NCBI RefSeq assembly: GCF_026547205.1
Contig: NZ_CP106877.1
Span: 372,001 to 436,000, forward strand
DNA: 64,000 bases
Reading direction: 5' to 3'
From: Fervidibacillus halotolerans
Lineage (GTDB): Bacteria > Bacillota > Bacilli > Bacillales > Caldibacillaceae
In this document: positions 27,231 to 37,044 of the stretch, in pieces
How positions within the stretch are numbered: the first letter of the stretch is position 1
Layout of the letters: each line of letters opens with the position of its first letter
Translations under genes and position numbers: made by a program
Notes under the pieces: model-generated
Seen by the model: only the letters and a program-made list of their open reading frames with translations
Database searches by the model: none
What the model was told of the DNA's origin: nothing

Positions 27231-27262
27231 TCCCCCTTGCATAAACGTTTACGCAAGGGGGA
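27231..27262 (-). terminator. Hairpin downstream of the GbsR-type gene
   Basis: CCCCCTTGC and GCAAGGGGG, a perfect 9-bp stem with a 12-base loop, 20 bases beyond the gbsR stop. The T run is poor on either strand. The 200 bases between it and IS remnant B hold nothing I recognise. Confidence 0.5.
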
Positions 27263-27281
27263 CCCGTGTTAAAAAAGCGAA

Positions 27282-27815
27282 TTATTTTGGTACATATTTA
27301 AAGATTTCTTCGCTTTCAAAAAAGTCCATTAGACGATCGAGCCAGTCATAATAGGCTAACCATCGTTCTGTTTCCTTTAGTAAAGCAACAATTTTTTCTT
27401 CTGTTACCGAATCTAAGTTTTCATTCTTTTGGATCTCCGTTAATTCTTCATATATCTTTTTCCCCATTTTTTTGTTTTTCTTTATGACTTTTTGCCAACT
27501 AGAGGAAAAAAGTGAAATAAATCGTTGGTAATAGTCTTGTTCTACGTTATAAAGATCTTTCCGAACGCCCTTTTCAAACACTTTGTAGGCGATATTATAA
27601 TCCACCATTTCACGAACGACTTGACTCATCCGTGTTTTACTCATTCCTGTTGCTTCTGATAAATCATTTAGCGTCATCGGTTTTCGGTTCATATACATAA
27701 TTCCGAGTACACGTCCGACTGTTGGGGGAATTCCATAGGTACGCATGTTTTCAGCAAACGTGTCGATGATGCGTTCTTCTATATCGGTCAGTTTTTCGTT
27801 AATCTCCTTATTCAA
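27282..27815 (-). CDS. GbsR/OpcR-type MarR-like repressor
   Basis: 177 residues with a winged helix-turn-helix: MTLNDLSEATGMSKTRMSQVVREMVD. The GbsR-family start is seen in TFAENMRTYGIPPTVGRVLGIMYM. B. subtilis GbsR and OpcR use choline or osmotic cues to repress opu and gbs genes. This gene is divergent from opuCABCD, as in those systems, so it probably controls that operon. I take TTG 27815 as start because AAGGTG lies 6 bases upstream; GTG 27824 overlaps that site. OpcR and GbsR cannot be told apart from sequence alone. Confidence 0.82.
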   Translation of the reverse strand: MNKEINEKLTDIEERIIDTFAENMRTYGIPPTVGRVLGIMYMNRKPMTLNDLSEATGMSKTRMSQVVREMVDYNIAYKVFEKGVRKDLYNVEQDYYQRFISLFSSSWQKVIKKNKKMGKKIYEELTEIQKNENLDSVTEEKIVALLKETERWLAYYDWLDRLMDFFESEEIFKYVPK

Positions 27816-27963
27816 ATTCTTCACCTTCCAACAGTGACTATTCCTTTACAACGGGAAATTTCTATTAGTTAATGTACCACATATTTTATAAAAACTAAAT
27901 GTCCGGAAACAGGAGCATAAAAGCGTATTTAAGGGAAATGTTACGATTTTTTATTATGAAACG

Positions 27964-28033
27964 ATGTAAACAATATTTTATGAATGTATTTTATATAATA
28001 TGTACAATATGTAAACTTTATATTTTATATAAT
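27964..28033 (+). promoter_or_regulatory. Direct repeats and promoter region of opuC
   Basis: ATTTTATATAAT occurs twice (27988-27999 and 28022-28033), each preceded by ATGTAAAC (27964-27971 and 28009-28016). These are tandem promoter-like or operator-like units in the gbsR-opuC spacer. They probably contain the -10 element (TATAAT) and binding sites for the divergent repressor. Confidence 0.45.
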
Positions 28034-28091
28034 GAAAGTTTAAAATAAAGTAAGATGGATAATTGTATAAAAATTTGGAGGTGTTTTGATA

Positions 28092-29240
28092 TTGTTAAAA
28101 TTTGACCACGTCTCGAAAATTTACAAAAAAGGAAAGCGGGCAGTGGATGATTTGACCTTTGAAATTGAACAAGGGGAATTCATCGTATTAATTGGACCGA
28201 GTGGTTGTGGAAAAACGACGACGATGAAAATGATTAATCGACTGATTGAGCCGACGGAAGGGAATATTTATTTGAACGGCGAGAACATATTAGATATCGA
28301 CCCGGTGAAATTAAGAAGAAAAATTGGATACGTTATCCAACAAATCGGATTATTCCCCCATATGACCATCGAACAAAACATATCCCTCGTTCCAAGACTA
28401 TTGAAATGGCCAGAAGAAAAAAGACGAGAACGAGCGAAAAGTTTATTAACCCTCGTCGATATGACCCCTGATTTTCTCGATCGCTTCCCCTTTGAATTAA
28501 GTGGCGGGCAACAACAACGTATCGGAGTTTTACGTGCTTTAGCTGCGGATCAACCGTTAATTTTAATGGACGAGCCTTTCGGAGCTTTAGACCCGATTAC
28601 ACGGGATTCATTACAAAGTGAATTTAAAAAACTGCAACAAAAACTCGGGAAAACGATCGTTTTCGTTACCCATGATATGGATGAAGCTTTAAAACTAGCA
28701 GATCGGATCGCCATTATGAAAGAAGGTAGACTCATTCAATTTGATACACCGGATGAAATTTTACGAAATCCGGCAAATACTTTTGTAGAAGAATTTATCG
28801 GAAAAGAAAGACTGGCACAAGCAAGACCACATATCCAAACGGTCGACCAAATTATGAACCAAGCTCCGGTTGCAGTAAATGGAGATGTCTCGTTAACAGA
28901 TGCAATTAAAATTATGAAAAACCGTAGAGTCGATACATTGTTAGTTATTGATGAAGAAAGAAAATTGGAAGGCTATATCGACGTTGAAAACATCGATATA
29001 AATCGAAAAAAAGCAAAAGTCGTCTCTGAAATTGTTCAACGGGATATATATGCTGTAAAAACAGGAACCTTGGTAAGAGACACGATCCGAAAATTTTTGA
29101 ATAAAGGGATAAAATATGTTCCAGTCGTCGATGACGAACATCATCTCGTAGGCATTGTAACGAGGGCGAACCTAGTCGATGTTGTATACGATTCCATTTG
29201 GGGAGAAGGAAACGGAGTGGAAAATGGCGTCCATTCATAA
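28092..29240 (+). CDS. opuCA: OpuCA, compatible-solute ABC transporter ATPase
   Basis: 382 residues. It has an ABC domain with Walker [10 protein letters not shown] (about 35-43), signature LSGGQQQR (about 134-141) and Walker B LILMDEP. Two C-terminal CBS domains (about 250-370) follow; in OpuC-type transporters they sense ionic strength or nucleotide. The start TTG 28092 is 8 bases after GGAGGTG, and the N terminus [17 protein letters not shown] matches Bacillus OpuCA. It energises uptake of glycine betaine, carnitine, choline and related solutes. It is the first gene of a four-gene operon. Confidence 0.9.
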   Translation: MLKFDHVSKIYKKGKRAVDDLTFEIEQGEFIVLIGPSGCGKTTTMKMINRLIEPTEGNIYLNGENILDIDPVKLRRKIGYVIQQIGLFPHMTIEQNISLVPRLLKWPEEKRRERAKSLLTLVDMTPDFLDRFPFELSGGQQQRIGVLRALAADQPLILMDEPFGALDPITRDSLQSEFKKLQQKLGKTIVFVTHDMDEALKLADRIAIMKEGRLIQFDTPDEILRNPANTFVEEFIGKERLAQARPHIQTVDQIMNQAPVAVNGDVSLTDAIKIMKNRRVDTLLVIDEERKLEGYIDVENIDINRKKAKVVSEIVQRDIYAVKTGTLVRDTIRKFLNKGIKYVPVVDDEHHLVGIVTRANLVDVVYDSIWGEGNGVENGVHS

Positions 29241-29287
29241 AAAGATCCCCGTTTATTTATCGTTTGTTGAAAGGGAGGGATATTGAT

Positions 29288-29950
29288 ATGGAAAAGATGT
29301 TTTCATTTTTAAAAGAATACGGATTTGAAATGTTGGTTAAAATCGGTGAACATTTATATATTTCTTTAATTGCAGTTGGGCTTGGGATAATCGTCGCAGT
29401 ACCTTTAGGTATTTTATTAACGAGAAATCGAAAGGTTGCTGGATTTATTATGGGGATTTTTGGGATTATTCAAACGATCCCAAGCTTTGCCATTTTAGCG
29501 ATTTTTATTCCGCTTTTAGGTGTTGGTAAAGTACCTGCGATTATCGCTTTATTTTTATATTCCCTATTACCGATTTTGCGAAATACGTATGCAGGGATTA
29601 CTGGTGTGAAACAAGATTTACTTGAGGCAGGTCTCGGAATGGGGATGACGGAATGGGAAAAAATTCGACTTGTCGAATTGCCTTTAGCGATGCCGGTCAT
29701 TATGGCAGGAATCCGTTTGTCGACCGTCTTTTTAATCGGATGGGCGACGTTAGCATCTTACATCGGTGCGGGAGGTCTTGGCGATTATATATTTAGTGGA
29801 TTGAATTTATACAAGCCGGAATTTATTTTGGCCGGTGCCATTCCCGTAACAATTTTAGCTTTAATTACGGATCTTTTCTTAAATAAGGTGGAACAATGGG
29901 TGACACCGAAAGGCATTCGGAGGATGAAAGCTAGGGGGATGGAACGATGA
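29288..29950 (+). CDS. opuCB: OpuCB, compatible-solute ABC permease
   Basis: 220 residues with five or six membrane helices and the binding-protein-dependent permease loop [36 protein letters not shown] precedes ATG 29288. The end overlaps opuCC by 4 bases. It partners OpuCD to form the membrane channel. Confidence 0.9.
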   Translation: MEKMFSFLKEYGFEMLVKIGEHLYISLIAVGLGIIVAVPLGILLTRNRKVAGFIMGIFGIIQTIPSFAILAIFIPLLGVGKVPAIIALFLYSLLPILRNTYAGITGVKQDLLEAGLGMGMTEWEKIRLVELPLAMPVIMAGIRLSTVFLIGWATLASYIGAGGLGDYIFSGLNLYKPEFILAGAIPVTILALITDLFLNKVEQWVTPKGIRRMKARGMER

Positions 29951-30870
29951 AGAGATTGACGAAAATTCGCTTTGTCCTAGTATTCATTTCTCTCTTATTC
30001 ATCAGCGGATGCTCTTTGCCCGGTTTAGGGGGATCAGGGAAAGAGTCGATTAAAATTGGAACGCTCACTACCTCGGAGTCACAAATTATGGGTCAAATGA
30101 TAAAACAGCTCATTGAATATTATACGGATTTGGATGTGGTGATGGTCAATAATTTAGGATCATCCATCGTGCAACATCAGGCGATGCTCGAGGAGGATGT
30201 GGATATTACTGCAACCCGATATACGGGAACAGACTTAGCCGGTGCATTGGGGATGAGTGCGGTAAAAGACCCGGAGGAAGCTTTAGCCATTGTGCAACGG
30301 GAATTTGAAAAACGATGGGATCAAACATGGTTTGATTCGTACGGTTTTGAAAATTCATACGGATTTACGGTGACGAAACAGTTGGCGGAAAAATACGGTC
30401 TCGAAAAGGTGTCCGATTTAGAACCGTATGCAAATGACCTTCGTTTCGGTGTTGATAATTCTTGGATTCATCGGGAAGGAGATGGATATGAAGGATTTAT
30501 TGAAGCATACGGGTTTGAGTTTCCGAAAATTTATCCGATGCAAATCGGTCTTGTCTATCAAGCGTTGAAAAATAATGAAATGGACGTCGTTTTAGCCTAT
30601 ACGAGTGACGGACGTATTGCCGCCTACGATTTACAATTGTTGGAAGATGATCGCCAATTTTTCCCTCCGTATGATACGTCGATGGTCGTACGTAATGAGA
30701 TTTTAAGAAAATATCCACAATTGGAAGGCGTGCTTTCCAAGTTAGTAGGAAAAATAAGTACGGAAAAAATGCAACAACTAAACTATGAAGCAGATGGGAA
30801 AATGCGGGAACCGGCTGTCATTGCCCGAGAATTTTTGGAACAAAACGATTATTTTAAGGGGGCGGAATAA
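29947..30870 (+). CDS. opuCC: OpuCC, solute-binding lipoprotein
   Basis: 307 residues. The signal peptide ends in the lipobox FISGCS (Cys at about 22), which anchors the protein outside the membrane. The remainder is the OpuAC/ProX-type substrate-binding fold ([44 protein letters not shown]), with the aromatic residues expected for quaternary amine binding. It delivers compatible solutes to OpuCB/OpuCD. The stop touches the opuCD start. Confidence 0.9.
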   Translation: MKRLTKIRFVLVFISLLFISGCSLPGLGGSGKESIKIGTLTTSESQIMGQMIKQLIEYYTDLDVVMVNNLGSSIVQHQAMLEEDVDITATRYTGTDLAGALGMSAVKDPEEALAIVQREFEKRWDQTWFDSYGFENSYGFTVTKQLAEKYGLEKVSDLEPYANDLRFGVDNSWIHREGDGYEGFIEAYGFEFPKIYPMQIGLVYQALKNNEMDVVLAYTSDGRIAAYDLQLLEDDRQFFPPYDTSMVVRNEILRKYPQLEGVLSKLVGKISTEKMQQLNYEADGKMREPAVIAREFLEQNDYFKGAE

Positions 30871-31554
30871 GTGGAAACATTAAGAGAGGTACTTTATTAC
30901 TATTCCGAAAATGGATGGTACGTTTGGGACCAATTTTTCCGTCAATTTTTAATGTCCGCTTACGGCGTATTATTTGCTGCCATCGTTGGTATTCCAATCG
31001 GTATTTTCATCGCTCACCATAATCGGCTAAGTCCTTGGGTGCTCTCATTAGCCAATATTATTCAAACGATTCCATCCCTTGCCATGTTAGCGGTCCTTAT
31101 GCTCGTCATGGGACTCGGTCCGAATACGGTAGTGTTCTCGTTATTTTTGTATTCCTTACTTCCGATCATAAAAAACACATACACAGGTATTCGAAATGTC
31201 GATCATGCCCTTTTAGAGTCTGGAAAGGGAATGGGTATGACGAAATTTCAAGTGCTTCGAATGGTGGAATTGCCCCTTTCCTTATCGGTGATTATGGCAG
31301 GTTTACGTACCGCACTGATAATTACAATCGGTGTTGCCACAATCGGTACGTTTATTGGAGCTGGTGGATTAGGAGACATTATTTTGCGGGGAACGAATGC
31401 TTCCAATGGAACGGCGATTATTTTAGCCGGTGCGATTCCTACCGCTCTTATGGCCATTATCGCTGATTTTCTCATGGGGTGGCTGGAGAAGAAACTCGTT
31501 CCAGGAAGAAAAAAGAAAAAAGCATGGGGAACGTCGGCGGAAAAAATTGTTTAG
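30871..31554 (+). CDS. opuCD: OpuCD, compatible-solute ABC permease
   Basis: 227 residues, GTG start directly after opuCC, with GGGGGCGG as ribosome binding site. Membrane helices plus the permease loop ESGKGMGMTKFQVLRMVELPLSLSVIMAG, a paralogue of OpuCB. A basic tail (PGRKKKKAW) follows. It is the last gene of the operon. Confidence 0.9.
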   Translation: METLREVLYYYSENGWYVWDQFFRQFLMSAYGVLFAAIVGIPIGIFIAHHNRLSPWVLSLANIIQTIPSLAMLAVLMLVMGLGPNTVVFSLFLYSLLPIIKNTYTGIRNVDHALLESGKGMGMTKFQVLRMVELPLSLSVIMAGLRTALIITIGVATIGTFIGAGGLGDIILRGTNASNGTAIILAGAIPTALMAIIADFLMGWLEKKLVPGRKKKKAWGTSAEKIV

Positions 31555-31557
31555 AAT

Positions 31558-31585
31558 TGTCCCGGTTAGACCGGGATTTTTTTAT
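31558..31585 (+). terminator. opuC operon terminator
   Basis: TCCCGGT-TAG-ACCGGGA followed by TTTTTTT, a few bases after opuCD. The following 250 bases to the next gene hold nothing recognisable. Confidence 0.85.
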
Positions 31586-31838
31586 TTCTGTAATTTGCAT
31601 ATTTTCCCCCTTGCAATAAAAGTGTACGGTGGTTTTCGGCTGATTATACTCGATAAAGAAGAATTAAGGAATCAACAATAAGAAATTTTTATCGCATTTA
31701 ATAATAAAAATGAATAATTAAAATTTACAAAATAGAAGGAATTTCCTGTTTATTGTCAAAGTATATAATCGGTGCTGATCAGTACCTATAAAAGTATCTA
31801 TAAAGCAGTATTTTCAAAAAAAAGGAGGATTTTTGATT

Positions 31839-32507
31839 ATGCTGTTAGAAAAAAGTCATTATCTAAAAGTTAGAGAACATGAGGCCCATCTAAAAAAAGG
31901 AGAATTAGCTTATTTTCCAAAATAAACTTACAGGGTAACATGTGTAAAAACTAGAGATGATGGTAATTTTGCAGAATTGTATTTAAGTGAAGGAAAAACC
32001 CCTCTCGTTGAAGGAACAATTATAGGAGTTAATGAACTGATAGTATCAAATGACTCCAAAGTAGAAATCAAAGATAATATTGGTTTAATGTTCCGTTTGG
32101 GGGAAAACTCCGAGTTTTCACTAGAGTTGACCGCATTGGGAATTGCCCCAGTTTTCTATGGAGAGGTTTATAAAGGGAGACTAGGCGGACATCCAATTGT
32201 TATGTGTGGTGGAAAGTATAGGACAAGTTGTTATGTACAATGTCTTACAACAATGTTTTTTGAAAACTTAGAGTCTGATCTTGATGCATTTTACGCTCTA
32301 TCTGATGAAGTCGAAGTCTGGGAATATGATGAAAGAGGTAGAAGATTTCCAATTGTAACGCTTGAAGAAGGGTATAAAGCAAATATAAGATACTTAGAAG
32401 ATAAACCAATGAGAGAACGATATGTAGTTGAATCTATTGAACCAATTACAGATGATAAATATGACTATATTACTTCTAAATTTATGAATCCTAAAAATTG
32501 GAGATAA
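31839..32507 (+). pseudogene. Unknown protein interrupted by an in-frame TAA
   Basis: ATG 31839 with AAAGGAGGA upstream starts a frame that encodes 28 residues (to LAYFPK). It meets TAA at 31923-31925, then continues in the same frame through TYRVTCVKTRDDGNFAEL to 32507. Without the stop the product would be 222 residues. The long C-terminal part (open from TTG 31977) is soluble, with GGHPIVMCGGKYRTSCYVQC in the middle; I know no family. There is no ribosome binding site before 31977, so the nonsense codon probably kills the gene. An ABC exporter gene follows 62 bases later. Confidence 0.55.
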
Positions 32508-32515
32508 TTCTAAAA

Positions 32516-32538
32516 GGGCGAGATTACAAGTCTCGTCC
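32516..32538 (+). terminator. Hairpin between the unknown gene and the ABC exporter
   Basis: GGGCGAGA-TTACAAG-TCTCGTCC, a perfect 8-bp stem, without a strong T run. It is a weak terminator or processing site. Confidence 0.45.
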
Positions 32539-32569
32539 ATATTCATCTTAGGTTAATGGGGATGATAAT

Positions 32570-34360
32570 ATGAAAATTGTAAAAACGGTTAAAAAATTTT
32601 TATTACTATTTATAAAATCTTTCCCTATATTTTGGAAGTCATCAAAATTATACACAACAATATTATTAATTACCGTACCATTACAGGGTATATTACCGGC
32701 TTTAAGTTTGTGGTTAGCAAAAGGTATGATCGATGAGCTTTCAACAGGTGTCTTTACGAATTTAATGATTTTCTTTATATTTTGGTTACTTGCTTCATTT
32801 TTAAGTTCAATAATTAGTCCAATAGAAATGACGTTCCAAGGGTTACTTACTGATAAATTAATATACAATATTAATAGACAATTGATGGAAAAATCCTCGA
32901 AATTAAATGACTTATATTACTTTGAGGATTCGAATTTTTACGATAATATTCAAGTGATTGAACAAGAGGCCGCATGGAGACCTGTTAATTTAATGGTGTT
33001 TGCAACGAGTGTCATTAGAAATGGTATTTCTGGTATTTCAATGCTTTTTCTATTAACAAGTTTCCACCCATTTATTTCTTTAATTATACTCATTTCAATT
33101 CTTCCGCAGGCATTTGTTAGTTATCGTTTACAACGGGAAGCTTTTGAAACAATGGTAGACCGTAGTCCTGATTCAAGAAAGCTGAGATATTATAGTTCGG
33201 TTATGTTATCAAAAGAACATGCGAAGGAAGTAAGGCTCTTCAACCTAAGTTCTTTTTTTATCAATAAATATGACCAAGTCTATTATAAAATTCATCGGGA
33301 TATTAAAAATGTCCGATACAAACAAGCAATTTATTCCATATTGTTAGTTTTGCTTGGATTAATTGGTATTGGCTTTAGTTTTTGGTGGGTAATTGAACAA
33401 GCGACCCATGGCATTTTTACTCCTGGAGATATTCTTATTTTTTCTTCATCCATACTTTTAGCAAGACAAAGCCTCTCAAATATGATTGAAGAATCAAGTT
33501 TGCTATACGATACCCTATTATATATGGAAAAATTTTTCAACTTTTTATCTTTGAAGCCTATTGTCAATTCAGGAACAAAAAAATTAAATTTGCAAGAAGG
33601 CGATTATGAAATTACTTTTAATCATGTATCGTTTAAATATCCTAAAACGGATCGATACGCATTGTCGAATATTCACTTAAATATTAAACGTGGTGAAAAA
33701 ATCGCACTTGTGGGAGAAAACGGGGCTGGAAAAACAACCTTAATTAAATTGTTGACAAGATTCTATCATCCTACTGAGGGTACGATTCATATTAACGGTG
33801 TGGACATTTCATCCTATGATATACATTCATTACGAGAGCATATCAGTGTTGTTTTTCAGGACTTTTCGAAATTCAATTTGACATTACGGGAAAATATTGC
33901 CCTTGGTGATTTAACAAAGATCGATCAGGAAGCAGAAATTTGGAAAGCCATCAAAAATAGTAATCTAAATCAGGTTTTAGATCAATTACCGAATAAATTA
34001 GAACAAATGTTAGGAAAGATTTTTAATGGAGGTACGGATTTATCAGGTGGCCAGTGGCAAAAGGTAGCTCTGGCTCGTGCATTTTTAAGAGACTCACCTA
34101 TTGTTATTTTAGATGAACCAACTGCTTCATTAGATCCTAGAAGTGAACATGAGGTATTTCAATCTTTTATTAAGTTATCTAAAGATAAGACAGTCTTTCT
34201 AATAACACATAGATTATCTTCAGTTAAGATGGCAGATAAAATCGTAGTGCTGAAAGATGGCAAAATTGTTGAAGTAGGTAGCCATTCTGAATTAATCAAA
34301 AAACAAGGATACTATTTTGAACTATATAAATTACAAGCAGAAAAATATGGGATTGAATAA
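32570..34360 (+). CDS. ABC exporter, fused membrane and ATPase domains
   Basis: 596 residues. An N-terminal six-helix exporter domain (about 20-320) precedes an ATPase domain with Walker A GENGAGKTT (about 380-388), signature LSGGQWQK (about 491), Walker B IVILDEPTASLD and H-loop ITHRLSS. The motifs are all intact, so it should work as a homodimer. The LSGGQWQK signature and the FxDFxxFxLTLRENI segment are typical of peptide or bacteriocin exporters, but no precursor gene is seen next to it. The gene before it is nonsense-disrupted, and an IS200/IS605 element begins 30 bases after its stop. Confidence 0.83.
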   Translation: MKIVKTVKKFLLLFIKSFPIFWKSSKLYTTILLITVPLQGILPALSLWLAKGMIDELSTGVFTNLMIFFIFWLLASFLSSIISPIEMTFQGLLTDKLIYNINRQLMEKSSKLNDLYYFEDSNFYDNIQVIEQEAAWRPVNLMVFATSVIRNGISGISMLFLLTSFHPFISLIILISILPQAFVSYRLQREAFETMVDRSPDSRKLRYYSSVMLSKEHAKEVRLFNLSSFFINKYDQVYYKIHRDIKNVRYKQAIYSILLVLLGLIGIGFSFWWVIEQATHGIFTPGDILIFSSSILLARQSLSNMIEESSLLYDTLLYMEKFFNFLSLKPIVNSGTKKLNLQEGDYEITFNHVSFKYPKTDRYALSNIHLNIKRGEKIALVGENGAGKTTLIKLLTRFYHPTEGTIHINGVDISSYDIHSLREHISVVFQDFSKFNLTLRENIALGDLTKIDQEAEIWKAIKNSNLNQVLDQLPNKLEQMLGKIFNGGTDLSGGQWQKVALARAFLRDSPIVILDEPTASLDPRSEHEVFQSFIKLSKDKTVFLITHRLSSVKMADKIVVLKDGKIVEVGSHSELIKKQGYYFELYKLQAEKYGIE

Positions 34361-34529
34361 AGTTATAAAGGATTACGCTTTTTCCTTTTAACATCTTTCC
34401 GAAAGAAGTCCCCCACTTCTAAACGAAGTGAAAGTGGGAGATGAATTTCGGTTAGGCGTAGGTATGAGTTGTCTCTTTTTTTGTGTTATGATATAATCAG
34501 TCTTAGAAAAATGAAACGCTGTTTTATCA

Positions 34530-34928
34530 ATGGAATTAGACAATAATAACCATTCAGTGTTCTCGTTGTATTATCATCTTGTTCTGGTTGTAAAATATCG
34601 CAGACCAGTGATTGATGATACCATATCTGACTATGCAAAAGATATGTTTGTGAGACTGGGTAAAAATTACAATATTTCCTTGGTCGAATGGAATCACGAT
34701 ATGGACCATGTGCATATTTTGTTCAAAGCACATCCGAATAGTGAACTGTCAAAGTTCATCAATGCTTATAAAAGTGCAAGTTATCGACTGATCAAAAAGC
34801 ATTTTCCGCAAGTGAAAAGAAAACTGTGGAAAGAATATTTTTGGTCAAGAAGCTTTTGCCTGCTTACAACGGGTGGTGCACCCATTGAAGTAATAAAAAA
34901 ATATATAGAAAATCAAGGTATGAAGTGA
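34530..34928 (+). CDS. tnpA: IS200/IS605 Y1 transposase TnpA
   Basis: 132 residues, a typical length. The HUH motif is at H60-V-H62 (DHVHILF) and the catalytic tyrosine is Y125 (IKKYIENQG). It cuts and rejoins single-stranded DNA at the hairpin ends. Both active-site parts are present, so the transposase looks active. tnpB follows 12 bases later. Confidence 0.93.
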   Translation: MELDNNNHSVFSLYYHLVLVVKYRRPVIDDTISDYAKDMFVRLGKNYNISLVEWNHDMDHVHILFKAHPNSELSKFINAYKSASYRLIKKHFPQVKRKLWKEYFWSRSFCLLTTGGAPIEVIKKYIENQGMK

Positions 34929-34940
34929 TGGGGTGTCGAT

Positions 34941-36050
34941 ATGGTAAACAAAGCCTATCAGTTCCGTCTGTACCCAACAAAAGAACAAGAACAACTGCTC
35001 GCCAAAACCTTTGGTTGTGTCCGTTTCGTTTACAACAAAATGCTTGAAGAACGCATACAAATTTATGAAAAGTTCAAAGACGACAAAGAAGCTTTGAAAA
35101 AACAAATATTTCCGACCCCTGCCAAGTACAAAAAGGAGTTTCCTTGGCTTAAAGAAGTGGATAGCCTTGCGCTGGCAAACGCCCAATTGAATTTGCAGAA
35201 AGCGTTTCAAAATTTCTTTTCCGGTCGTGCTGGATTTCCAAAGTTCAAAAACCGCAAGGCGAAACAGTCGTACACGACAAATGTGGTCAATGGCAACATT
35301 AAGCTTTCAGATGGCTATATCAAGTTACCCAAACTGAAATGGGTCAAGTTCAAGCAACATCGGGAGATTCCTGTCCACCATATCATCAAAGCTTGTACGA
35401 TCACGAAAACAAAAACAGGAAAATACGATATTTCTATTCTTACAGAGTACGAACATCAACCTGTATCAAAAGAAGTGCAAACGGTTGTTGGCTTAGATTT
35501 TTCCATGAACACGTTGTATGTCGATAGCGAGGGTAAGAGAGCCAATTATCCTCGATTCTATCGTAAAGCATTGGAAACATTAGCAAAGGAACAGCGCATT
35601 CTATCACGCAGAAAGAAAGGTTCCAACCGTTGGCACAAACAGCGTCTGAAAGTAGCCAAGTTGCACGAAAAAATTGCGAATCAACGAAAAGACTTTCTGC
35701 ATAAGGAGTCGCACAAATTAGCGAAACTTTATGATTGCGTGGTCATCGAAGACCTCAACATGAAAGGGATGTCACAAGCCCTCCATTTCGGTCAAAGCGT
35801 TCATGACAACGGCTGGGGCATGTTCACCTCTTTCCTTCAGTACAAATTGGAAGAACAGGGGAAGAAACTGATCAAAATCGACAAATGGTTTCCCTCATCC
35901 AAAACGTGTTCGTGTTGCGGTCAAGTCAGGGAGTCTCTATCGCTTTCTGAGCGTACATTCCGCTGTGAATGTGGATTCGAAAGCGACAGGGACGTCAATG
36001 CAGCAATCAATATCAAACATGAGGGCATGAAACGATTAGCGATAGTCTAA
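34941..36050 (+). CDS. tnpB: TnpB RNA-guided nuclease
   Basis: 369 residues. A helix-turn-helix-like N terminus (QFRLYPTKEQEQLL) leads to a RuvC-like nuclease with D186 (GLDFSMN), E270 (VVIEDLNMKGM) and D351 (SDRDVNAA). A zinc finger sits between them (C323, C326, C342, C344). All catalytic and zinc residues are present, so it appears intact. TnpB proteins use an RNA made from the element's own right end (omega RNA) to cut DNA next to a short motif and promote retention of the element. Confidence 0.93.
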   Translation: MVNKAYQFRLYPTKEQEQLLAKTFGCVRFVYNKMLEERIQIYEKFKDDKEALKKQIFPTPAKYKKEFPWLKEVDSLALANAQLNLQKAFQNFFSGRAGFPKFKNRKAKQSYTTNVVNGNIKLSDGYIKLPKLKWVKFKQHREIPVHHIIKACTITKTKTGKYDISILTEYEHQPVSKEVQTVVGLDFSMNTLYVDSEGKRANYPRFYRKALETLAKEQRILSRRKKGSNRWHKQRLKVAKLHEKIANQRKDFLHKESHKLAKLYDCVVIEDLNMKGMSQALHFGQSVHDNGWGMFTSFLQYKLEEQGKKLIKIDKWFPSSKTCSCCGQVRESLSLSERTFRCECGFESDRDVNAAINIKHEGMKRLAIV

Positions 36051-36158
36051 CTTGTCCTCGAACCGTGGGGCACACGGGGATCGCTCGGTCAACTTTCCAT
36101 CATGAGATGGGATTACCCGAGAACCCCCACCTCTAAGCGAAGCGTAGGTGGTGGGAGT
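35900..36158 (+). ncRNA. Predicted omega RNA (reRNA) of TnpB
   Basis: In this family the guide RNA overlaps the 3' end of tnpB and runs through the right-end hairpin, its guide being the first 16-20 bases of flanking DNA. Here the region after the tnpB stop (GGGGCACACGGGGATCGC, then GAGATGGGATTACCCGAG) is rich in short complementary segments. The 5' end is not visible in sequence. The guide would start at about 36156-36160 (TATGTCACAAGC). Confidence 0.5.
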
Positions 36159-36938
36159 ATGTCACAAGCATACGACGAGGAAATTATGAAGGGACTGCAA
36201 AGGGAGTATGAGAAAGGGAAAGAAGACATGAAAAATGAAATCATGTCGGTCAGTGAAAATCTCGTCGCATTAGCTCAAGAAACCGAAAGCTCGGTGGAGA
36301 CAGTAAGTAAGGAATTCCATACAGTTAATCAAAGGACAACAGAAAGCAACCAACAGGCTCTAACTGCAAAAACATTTGCCCAAGAAGGTTTAAGAAAATT
36401 AAATGATAGTATGGAAAGGGTACATTTAATTATACAGATGATTGAAGATGTGGCGAAAACAATCGATTCACTTGGAAAATCGTCAGAAAAAATTGCTAAA
36501 ATCGTCTATATCGTTCAAGAAATTGCGGACCGAACGAACTTACTTGCCCTGAATTCAGCAATTGAGGCGGCACGAGCCGGTGAACATGGAAGAGGATTTG
36601 CTGTCGTTTCTAAAGAAGTTAAAAAACTAGCTGAACAAACGAAAAACTCGATTTCTGAAATTCAGTCGATCATAACTACAACCGACAATGATACGAAACA
36701 AGTGGTTCATATGGTGAAAGAAATGCAACAATTGGTCTATACGGGTACGAATACATTTCGTGAAGGAAATGAATCGTTCCACAAAGTCGTTCATTCCATC
36801 GAACAAAGTGGTTCCGTTGTGTCAACGGTTTACGAACAAATTGAAAACCTGAATAAGGCTGTGAAAGATATTGAAGGGGCGACGAATCGTGTTCGAACAT
36901 CAGCAGAACAATTGAGGGAAGTTGCATTTAAATCGTAA
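36159..36938 (+). pseudogene. Chemoreceptor signalling domain (HemAT-like), sensor half missing
   Basis: About 260 codons encode a methyl-accepting cytosolic domain with the conserved hairpin tip [34 protein letters not shown]. Its N-terminal linker (AYDEEIMKGLQREYEKGKEDMKNEI) resembles the helix joining the globin to the signalling domain of HemAT aerotaxis receptors. No globin or membrane part precedes it: the frame begins at the right end of the IS200/IS605 element. The first half is not found on the other side of the element, so insertion was accompanied by deletion or rearrangement. ATG 36159 has no proper ribosome binding site. Confidence 0.65.
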
Positions 36939-37044
36939 AGGACACGATTCGATTTCATTTCCGTTAAACGATTGATATACTTAGATTGAAACAATATGTA
37001 ATGTTTTGGAAACACCATACTTTATTTTGTTAGGAGACGTAGGT

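Larger units (their letters stand above)
34390..36158 (+). mobile_element. IS200/IS605-family element with tnpA and tnpB
   Basis: The left-end hairpin at 34410-34438 (CCCCCACTT ... AAGTGGG) and right-end hairpin at 36125-36155 (CCCCCACCT ... AGGTGGTGGG) share sequence and shape, as expected for the imperfect palindromes recognised by TnpA. Both genes lie between them and are intact. The exact ends cannot be fixed without an empty site. These elements transpose as single strands and make no target duplication. The right end abuts a chemoreceptor reading frame that lacks its N-terminal half. Confidence 0.85.

Noticed and set aside
31923..31925. TAA as a recoded codon in the unknown gene
   Set aside because: UAA recoding is not known in Bacillaceae, and there is no stimulatory signal. 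A nonsense mutation is simpler.
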